Shown here: piece after piece, positions 58,715-64,000 of the stretch
Layout: each line of letters begins with the position of its first letter
Position numbering within the stretch: the stretch's first letter is position 1
DNA from: Neisseria brasiliensis
GTDB lineage: Bacteria > Pseudomonadota > Gammaproteobacteria > Burkholderiales > Neisseriaceae
Direction: 5' to 3'
DNA length: 64,000 nt
Assembly (NCBI RefSeq): GCF_009671065.1
Contig: NZ_CP046027.1
Location: forward strand, 124,001 to 188,000
Made by a program: the position numbers and the translations under genes
The notes under the pieces: generated by a model
Seen by the model: only the letters and a program-made list of their open reading frames with translations
What the model was told of the DNA's origin: nothing
Database searches by the model: none

Positions 58715-59845
58715 TTACGAACGGCGTCGGCGGTACTCACCCGGCAGCAGCATATCCGCCCATTTCATGATGTTGGCGACTTCTGCTGGGTTCAATTCGT
58801 AAAACTGGCCGCGTTTCAAACGGTTCGGCAGACCAATCGGGCCAAAACCCACGCGTACCAAACGACTCACGGTCAAACCTTGGCTTTCAAAAATGCGGCG
58901 TACCTCGCGGTTGCGGCCTTCTTTAATCACCACGTTATACCATTTGTTCATGCCCTCGCCGCCCTGCTCGTAAATACGCTCGACTTTGGCCAAACCGTCT
59001 TCCAGCATCACGCCTTCTTGCGTCAGCATACGCATTTGCTCGGTACTCAATTCGCCCAACACGCGTACGGCGTATTCGCGCTCGACTTCAAAGCTCGGGT
59101 GGGCAAAACGCTGCACCAATTCGCCTGAAGTGGTCAAAATCAGCAAACCGCTGGTGTTGATGTCCAAACGGCCAATCGCCACCCAACGGCTGCTCGCTGC
59201 TTGCGGCAAACGGTCGAAAATACTCACGCGGCCTTGCGGGTCGTCGCGCGACACGATTTCGCCTTCTTGTTTGTAATACAAAATAACGCGTGGCAAACGG
59301 TCGGCCCACTTCAGCTTGATGACGTTGCCCTTCACCGTCACATGGTCATCGGGCGTGACTTTTTCGCCCAATTCGGCCACGCGGCCATTGACCGTCACCC
59401 AGCCGTTGGTAATCCATTCTTCCATCTCACGGCGTGAACCCACGCCCGAAGCGGCCAGCACTTTTTGCAAACGCTCCGGCTCGAAGCGCGACAAATCGCT
59501 GCGGCGCTCTTTCAAATCGCGTGCGTGTTCCATAATTTTTTGGTTCGGATTGCGCACCATCAGCTTTTTCGCCTTGGATGCACGCTGCTTCGGCGCACGC
59601 GGATTTTGCTCGGTCGCTTGGTCACGGAAACTTGATTTTGCGTTTTTGCCTGTTTTCAGGCCGTCTGAAACGGCTTCACCGCGCGCACGGCGGCCGCCTT
59701 TGAATTCGGTTTCTTGTGATTTGGATTTAAAGCCGGATTCGGCTTTCGGTTTGCTTTTGAACGATACGCTTTTCTTGGCGGGCTTTTTGGCGGCGGTGGA
59801 CACGCCGTCACGCCATTCGCGCTTGCTGGTCGGCTTTTTGGCCAT
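58715..59845 (-). CDS. rluB: 23S rRNA pseudouridine synthase (RluB type)
   Basis: A 376-residue RsuA/RluB-family enzyme. A Lys/Arg-rich, probably disordered N-terminus (1-110) precedes an S4 domain (ERLQKVLAASGVGSRREMEEWI) and the catalytic domain with Asp in GRLDINTSGLLI. The start at 59845 follows AGGAG. RluB modifies U2605; close relatives RluE and RluF cannot be fully excluded, but the S4 domain and long basic tail favour RluB. A DUS lies inside the gene near 59657. Confidence 0.85.
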   Translation of the reverse strand: MAKKPTSKREWRDGVSTAAKKPAKKSVSFKSKPKAESGFKSKSQETEFKGGRRARGEAVSDGLKTGKNAKSSFRDQATEQNPRAPKQRASKAKKLMVRNPNQKIMEHARDLKERRSDLSRFEPERLQKVLAASGVGSRREMEEWITNGWVTVNGRVAELGEKVTPDDHVTVKGNVIKLKWADRLPRVILYYKQEGEIVSRDDPQGRVSIFDRLPQAASSRWVAIGRLDINTSGLLILTTSGELVQRFAHPSFEVEREYAVRVLGELSTEQMRMLTQEGVMLEDGLAKVERIYEQGGEGMNKWYNVVIKEGRNREVRRIFESQGLTVSRLVRVGFGPIGLPNRLKRGQFYELNPAEVANIMKWADMLLPGEYRRRRS

Positions 59846-59941
59846 GATGAATCTCCTAACACGTTGGATATGTTGAAAACAACGGTTCTTCTGCGGCACA
59901 TGCGGCAGGATGGTTGAACAATAAATACTGGGGGAATACTG

Positions 59942-59980
59942 AGGCCGTCTGAAAAATAAGCGCTTTCAGACGGCCTTTTA
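59942..59980. terminator. DUS hairpin upstream of rluB
   Basis: DUS arms 59942-59953 and 59965-59976 with T tail on the plus strand. It could end the pdxH transcript on the minus strand. A lone DUS follows at about 60037. Confidence 0.6.
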
Positions 59981-60094
59981 TATCAACGGCGATTTTACCC
60001 TATTTTATTGAATTTGTGTTGGTTTTAATTGAGAAAAGGCCGTCTGAACACAACTTATTTCAGCCATTCATCCCCATTGTGAAACTCAAGCCCA

Positions 60095-60727
60095 TCAAGG
60101 TGCCAAACGCTCTTTCACCCACACGCCGTTTTCCAGTCGATACTGAATGCGGTCGTGCAAACGGCTCGGGCGACCTTGCCAAAATTCAATGCGATCGGGA
60201 ATCACGATATAGCCGCCCCAATGTGGCGGACGGGGTACATGCAGCGGGTGTTTCGCGCCAACTGCCGCGGCTTTCGCCACCAGCATGGCTTTACCGGAAA
60301 TCACTTCGCTCTGATTGCTCGCCCATGCCCCGATGCGGCTGGTGTAAGGGCGACTGTCGAAATACTCATCAGAAGCAGCGGCATCCAGTTTTTCAATGCG
60401 CCCTTCAATGCGCACTTGGCGCTCCAATTCCGGCCAAAAAAACGTCATCGCAGCAAACGGGTTTGCGGCAAACGATTTGCCCTTGCGGCTGTGATAATTG
60501 GTAAAAAAGACAAAGCCTTGCGCGTTCACTTCTTTCAGCAAAACCATGCGGCTATTGGGGCGGCCGTCTTCACCGACCGCAGCCACGTTCACCGCTGTTG
60601 GCTCGTTGACTTGTGAATGCATGGCTTCTTGCAGCCATTGTTCAAATTGGGTAATGGGGTTGCTGTCGCACTCTGATTCCGACAGCTCGCGTTTGCTGTA
60701 GTCTTCGCGGATATTGTGCAGATCCAT
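60095..60727 (-). CDS. pdxH: Pyridoxamine 5'-phosphate oxidase
   Basis: A 210-residue FMN enzyme making pyridoxal phosphate from pyridox(am)ine phosphate. [27 protein letters not shown] binds [15 protein letters not shown] and the C-terminal [19 protein letters not shown] and RLHDRIQYR are conserved. AGGAG precedes the ATG. Divergent from dut. Confidence 0.95.
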   Translation of the reverse strand: MDLHNIREDYSKRELSESECDSNPITQFEQWLQEAMHSQVNEPTAVNVAAVGEDGRPNSRMVLLKEVNAQGFVFFTNYHSRKGKSFAANPFAAMTFFWPELERQVRIEGRIEKLDAAASDEYFDSRPYTSRIGAWASNQSEVISGKAMLVAKAAAVGAKHPLHVPRPPHWGGYIVIPDRIEFWQGRPSRLHDRIQYRLENGVWVKERLAP

Positions 60728-60767
60728 GATGGTTCTCCTGTGGTTTACTCTAATGATACGCTTTTTT

Positions 60768-60811
60768 TTCAGACGGCCTCAAGCTTGTTATTTGTTATAA
60801 TGCCGTCTGAA
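60768..60811 (+). promoter_or_regulatory. dut promoter inside a reversed DUS pair
   Basis: TTCAGACGGCCT (60768-60779) and ATGCCGTCTGAA (60800-60811) face outward, the reverse of the terminator order. The -10 TATAAT (60796-60801) overlaps the second DUS. Confidence 0.55.
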
Positions 60812-60833
60812 AAATATCCATGCGAGAAAAACC

Positions 60834-61286
60834 ATGCAAACAGAAGTCGAACTGAAAATCTTAAACCCGAAAATGGCCGAGCAGCTGCCCGCCTACGCCA
60901 CCCCCGGCTCTGCCGGCTTGGATTTACGAGCGTGTTTAGACGAAGCCGTAACGCTGCAACCGGGCGAAACCTATCTGGTGCCAACCGGCTTGGCCGTGCA
61001 TTTGGCCAACCCTGCCTACGCCGCCGTCTTGCTGCCGCGCTCCGGCCTTGGCCACAAACACGGCATTGTGCTGGGCAATCTGGTTGGCTTAATCGACTCG
61101 GATTATCAGGGCGAATTGAAAGTGTCGGTGTGGAACCGCAGCCAAACCGCATTCACCATCGAACCGATGGAACGCATCGCGCAAATGGTGATTGTGCCGG
61201 TGACTCAGGCGGCGTTTAAAGTGGTGGACGAATTTGCCGCCAGCGAACGCGGCGAAGGCGGATTCGGCAGTACCGGTAAAGCTTAA
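60834..61286 (+). CDS. dut: dUTP pyrophosphatase
   Basis: A 150-residue trimeric dUTPase converting dUTP to dUMP. The five motifs are visible: [38 protein letters not shown] and GEGGFGSTG. Length is typical. Confidence 0.95.
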   Translation: MQTEVELKILNPKMAEQLPAYATPGSAGLDLRACLDEAVTLQPGETYLVPTGLAVHLANPAYAAVLLPRSGLGHKHGIVLGNLVGLIDSDYQGELKVSVWNRSQTAFTIEPMERIAQMVIVPVTQAAFKVVDEFAASERGEGGFGSTGKA

Positions 61287-61300
61287 ATCTATGATTTAAA

Positions 61301-61312
61301 AGGCCGTCTGAA
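61301..61312 (+). repeat. Orphan DUS arm after dut
   Basis: A single DUS where a hairpin would be expected; the complementary arm is replaced by the IS3 end starting at 61320. Confidence 0.55.
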
Positions 61313-61319
61313 ACCCATG

Positions 61320-62340
61320 TGAACTGTCCCCCAATTCTTGGACAAGTTAATAATCTTTCTCAAACAGCCTGTTCAAGCTGGGTTCTGTAAGCCACAGGAC
61401 TCAGCTTTTTTAAATTCAAACTAATACGTTCATAATTGTAGTAACGTATGTAATCATCTATCACTTTGGTCAATTCTGTCACCGATAACACACCTTCCTG
61501 ATAGAAGCTTTCCACTTTTAATGTCCCGAAGAAACTCTCCATCGGTGCGTTATCCCAGCAATTCCCTTTGCGCGACATGCTTTGCACAATGCCCTTCTCG
61601 GCCAGCTTTTCCCGATAAGCCTGAGTTCAGTAAAGCACACCTTGGTCGGAATGCAGCAGCGGGGTCTGCCCTTTCAGACGGCCGAATGCCTTATCCAGCA
61701 TCTGCATGACCATCTTGCTGTCCGGCTTTCTACTGAGCTCATAAGCCACAATCTCACGGTTAAATACATCCAATATCGGCGATAAGTACAGTTTGCCGTC
61801 GGTGCGTTTAAACTCGGTCACATCGGTCAACCATTTAGCTCCCGCTTTATCGGCAGTGAATGCACGCTTAAGGATGTTTTTCGACGTTTCTTCTATGACT
61901 TGCGGACGATAGGCTTTTTTACTGCGCACTTTGGCTTTTAGCCCCAATAGTCTCATAATACGTTGCACTTTCTTTTTATTCCACGACAATACGGCACCAA
62001 TCCGCCGTTGGCCGTAGCGGCCTTTGTGTTGGTGATAGACTTCACTCACCGCTGCTTTGGCTTCTATATCGGGATCAGGTCTGCCGATGTGGTAGTAGAA
62101 ACTGCTTTTGGGTATACCGGCACTGTGCAACAGGTATTTCAGCGGGTGCTTCGCCCTCAGCGTTTGAACGGTTTCGCAGCGTTGGCGGCGTTCTTTTCGT
62201 TGAGGGCTTTCATGTGCTTTAGGTAGTCGTTCTCCGCCCTCATGTAGCGTAATTCTTCAATCAGCTCTGCCTGAGTTTTTTCATGGTCGGGTTTGTCGAC
62301 GATAAAGGGATTCTTGCGTTTGGTCTGCATAGTCTTCATC
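61320..62340 (-). mobile_element. Decayed IS3-family element
   Basis: Left end TGAACTGTCCCCCAATTC at 61320. It contains orfB with an in-frame stop and a 5'-truncated orfA. Its right end was removed where the IS30-family element begins (62341). Confidence 0.8.
61360..62130 (-). pseudogene. IS3-family orfB with nonsense codon
   Basis: An integrase-core transposase. The first part (62130 to 61627) has the HTH/regulatory region and DDE residues in WLTDVTEF and LSPILDVFNREIVAYEL. An in-frame TGA (61627-61629) after LLHSDQGVLY stops it; the frame then continues in phase with MSRKGNCWDNAPMESFFGTLK to 61360, including the final Glu. A single change to a sense codon would restore it. Confidence 0.82.
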
Positions 62341-62363
62341 TTACATTCGCATTTCAAGTGCAA
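62157..62363 (-). pseudogene. IS3-family orfA, 5' truncated
   Basis: The C-terminal part of orfA, with coiled-coil ELIEELRYMRAENDYLKHMKAL. The first residues (MHLKCECK) are read from the IS30-family end, so the original start and HTH are gone. Confidence 0.75.
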
Positions 62364-63415
62364 CGCTCAAATGCCATTGGCAAGGGCTGCTGAAAACAGA
62401 TCACCCGGTGTCTCATAGTCCAATGTCTTTCTCGGTCGGCGGTTAAGGGCCTCCTCAACCGCTTTAATCTTTTTAGCCCCCAGTTTCCTAAAATCCGTCC
62501 CCTTTGGGAAGTATTGTCTGATCAGCTCGTTGGTATTCTCCACCAAGCCTTTTTCCCAAGAATGGTATGGACGGCAGAAGTAGGTTTCCGCACCCAGGGC
62601 TTTGGCAAAGGTTTTATGTCGGTAAAACTCTTTACCGTTATCCAAAGTAATCGTTTGAATGATATCTTTAAACGGCTTCAATGCCCGAATCACTACCCGG
62701 GCTACATCTTCTGCTTTGAAATTGCTGATTTTGCGGATAACGACAAATTTGGTTTTTCTTTCAACAGCAACCACCAGTCCGCTTTTTTGATCTTTACCGA
62801 CAATGGTGTCCATCTCGAAATCGCCGACCCGCTCTTTTTGATCGACAATGGCAGGTCTGTGTTCAATGTCGGTTCTGTCCGGTACGCTGCCTTTTGTCCA
62901 TGCACCGCTGCCGTATTTTCTGCGGTAGGGTTTGGAAACGATACGCAGATGGGTGTACAGGTCGCCGCCGTTTTGACGGTCTTTGGCGAGATAGCGGTAA
63001 AGGGTGCTGTGGTGCAGTTTGATGTGTTGATGTTTCAGCAGGTAGCCGCAGACTTGTTCGGGGCTGTATTTTTGGGTAATCAGTTTGTTAACAGTCTGTT
63101 TGACGGCAGTAGTCAGTTTGGTTGGCTTTTTGTTTTTCTTTTTAACTTCGCTTTGCTGTTGTGCTTTTCGGTAACAGTAGGTTCCGTTGACGGAATGCCG
63201 TCTGATTTCCCGACTGACGGTGGCGGGATGACAACCGATGTTCTGTGCGATTTGGTTTAGGGGTAGGTTGCGGTAATGTCTGGAAATGTAGTATCTTTGG
63301 TGTGAGGTCAGTTGTGTGTAGGCCATATTGCAATCTTTCTTGTCAGGAAAGGCAGTATACTACCGCATACTGGCCTTTTCTGTTATTGGAAATTGCACTT
63401 GTTAGGCGAATGTAA
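62341..63415 (-). mobile_element. IS30-family element, 1075 bp (IS1655-like)
   Basis: 23-bp imperfect inverted ends (62341-62363 and 63393-63415, both TTACATTCG... inward) enclose one intact transposase gene. It is inserted in, or has replaced, the right end of the IS3 element. Confidence 0.88.
62367..63326 (-). CDS. IS30-family transposase
   Basis: A 319-residue DDE transposase. An N-terminal HTH (LTSHQRYYISRHYRNLPLNQ, then IGCHPATVSREIRRH) precedes the catalytic core with Asp in DFEMDTIVG, Asp in ITLDNGKEF and Glu in LVENTNELIRQYFPKG. It resembles IS1655 of Neisseria meningitidis. Intact. Confidence 0.92.
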   Translation of the reverse strand: MAYTQLTSHQRYYISRHYRNLPLNQIAQNIGCHPATVSREIRRHSVNGTYCYRKAQQQSEVKKKNKKPTKLTTAVKQTVNKLITQKYSPEQVCGYLLKHQHIKLHHSTLYRYLAKDRQNGGDLYTHLRIVSKPYRRKYGSGAWTKGSVPDRTDIEHRPAIVDQKERVGDFEMDTIVGKDQKSGLVVAVERKTKFVVIRKISNFKAEDVARVVIRALKPFKDIIQTITLDNGKEFYRHKTFAKALGAETYFCRPYHSWEKGLVENTNELIRQYFPKGTDFRKLGAKKIKAVEEALNRRPRKTLDYETPGDLFSAALANGI

Positions 63416-63436
63416 GGGCCTTTTCATTTAAACCAT

Positions 63437-64000
63437 TTACCCGTCACCACGCTCCAACAACATCACCATCATCACCGCATTCAACACCAACACATCATCG
63501 CGCTCATCGGTTTGGCCGAGTTTCTCCAAGCTGAATTTACGCTCAAAAAATGATGGCTCTTTTTTCAGGCGATACACTTCCTGCCCATCTGGCGCAGTGA
63601 GTGCGTAAGTCGGGTTGAGAAAATAGCCGGTCAGCGAACCAAGCAGCGGAATCTCACCTATCAAACCGTTGACCAACGCCACCATCGGATTGGTTTCACG
63701 CAATTGATATACTTCGCGCCCCTGCTCGTCAAACAGCACATAGCTGGTTTTCCACAACGATTTCATGCCGTGGCGCTGGATTTTACCGATAAGCTTGCCG
63801 CTTGAATCGCGCACGGTATAAACCGCATTAAAATCAATAATACGGTCGGCCTGAATGTTGAACAATTCAGTTTTGTCGCTGCTGCTGCGAAAAATCTGCA
63901 CCGACTCTTTGATTTTAAAAATCTTCTGCCGCGTGTAGGCAATTTCCTTGCCATCGGCATCGAACACAGAAAAATCGTTCGACGGTGTGAAAATTTTGAA
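63437..64000 (-). CDS. LURP-one-related family protein, 5' end outside the window
   Basis: At least 187 residues, open to the right edge of the window. IFRSSSDKTELFNIQADRII, YTVRDSSGKLIGKIQRHGMKSLWKTSY and VYQLRETNP fit the tubby-like LURP-one/YxjI fold. A hydrophobic patch (PLLGSLTGYFL) lies near residue 120 of the visible part. Function unknown. The true start is not in view. Confidence 0.6.
   Translation of the reverse strand, partial: FKIFTPSNDFSVFDADGKEIAYTRQKIFKIKESVQIFRSSSDKTELFNIQADRIIDFNAVYTVRDSSGKLIGKIQRHGMKSLWKTSYVLFDEQGREVYQLRETNPMVALVNGLIGEIPLLGSLTGYFLNPTYALTAPDGQEVYRLKKEPSFFERKFSLEKLGQTDERDDVLVLNAVMMVMLLERGDG

Overview
The window comes from a chromosome of the genus Neisseria or a close relative. 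The 12-base DNA uptake sequence (DUS) AGGCCGTCTGAA occurs dozens of times, mostly as inverted pairs acting as terminators. Its minority form ATGCCGTCTGAA (the meningococcal dialect) is rarer. The majority AG form points to a commensal-type Neisseria; the species cannot be named from this alone.

Layout. (1) 1-3805: host genes for a nitronate monooxygenase-like flavoprotein, DapC and YaaA. (2) 3806-4013: two identical tRNA-Ser(UGA) genes. (3) 3993-38808: a P2-like prophage of about 35 kb, integrated in the 3' end of the second tRNA and bounded by a 21-bp repeat. It has a P4-type integrase; a leftward portal/terminase unit (Q, P); rightward head, lysis, tail, baseplate and fibre genes (O to D); a leftward accessory pair with a WYL-like/BRCT-like protein; an intact IS200/IS605 element; a CI-like repressor facing an RHH regulator; small early genes including an Ogr/Delta-type activator; replication protein A; an AlpA-like regulator; and a MazG-like protein. 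Three rightward late units are each preceded by the same 18-bp motif, a good candidate for the Ogr-type activator site. A PAPS-reductase-like gene sits as cargo between S and V.

(4) 38809-45500: a repeat-rich host region. It holds dld with an IS5-family copy just upstream, a broken anion symporter gene, an IS110 fragment, a RAYT (REP-associated transposase) gene flanked by GTAG-type REP hairpins that are coupled to DUS terminators, an ankyrin lipoprotein, tRNA-Pro(GGG) and a small exported protein. (5) 45500-61300: housekeeping genes mdh, an EamA permease, lepA-lepB, mtnN, modABC, azlCD, a phosphohexomutase, rlmB, an aldose epimerase-like gene, rluB, pdxH and dut. (6) 61320-63415: a decayed IS3-family element interrupted by a complete IS30-family element. 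(7) A LURP-one-like gene runs off the right edge.

In the prophage, CI and the RHH protein probably form the lysogeny switch over a region with two operator families. The Ogr-like protein probably switches on the late units, and the holin, lysozyme and spanin genes make up the lysis cassette. Functions are inferred from sequence motifs read by eye; no database search was run.
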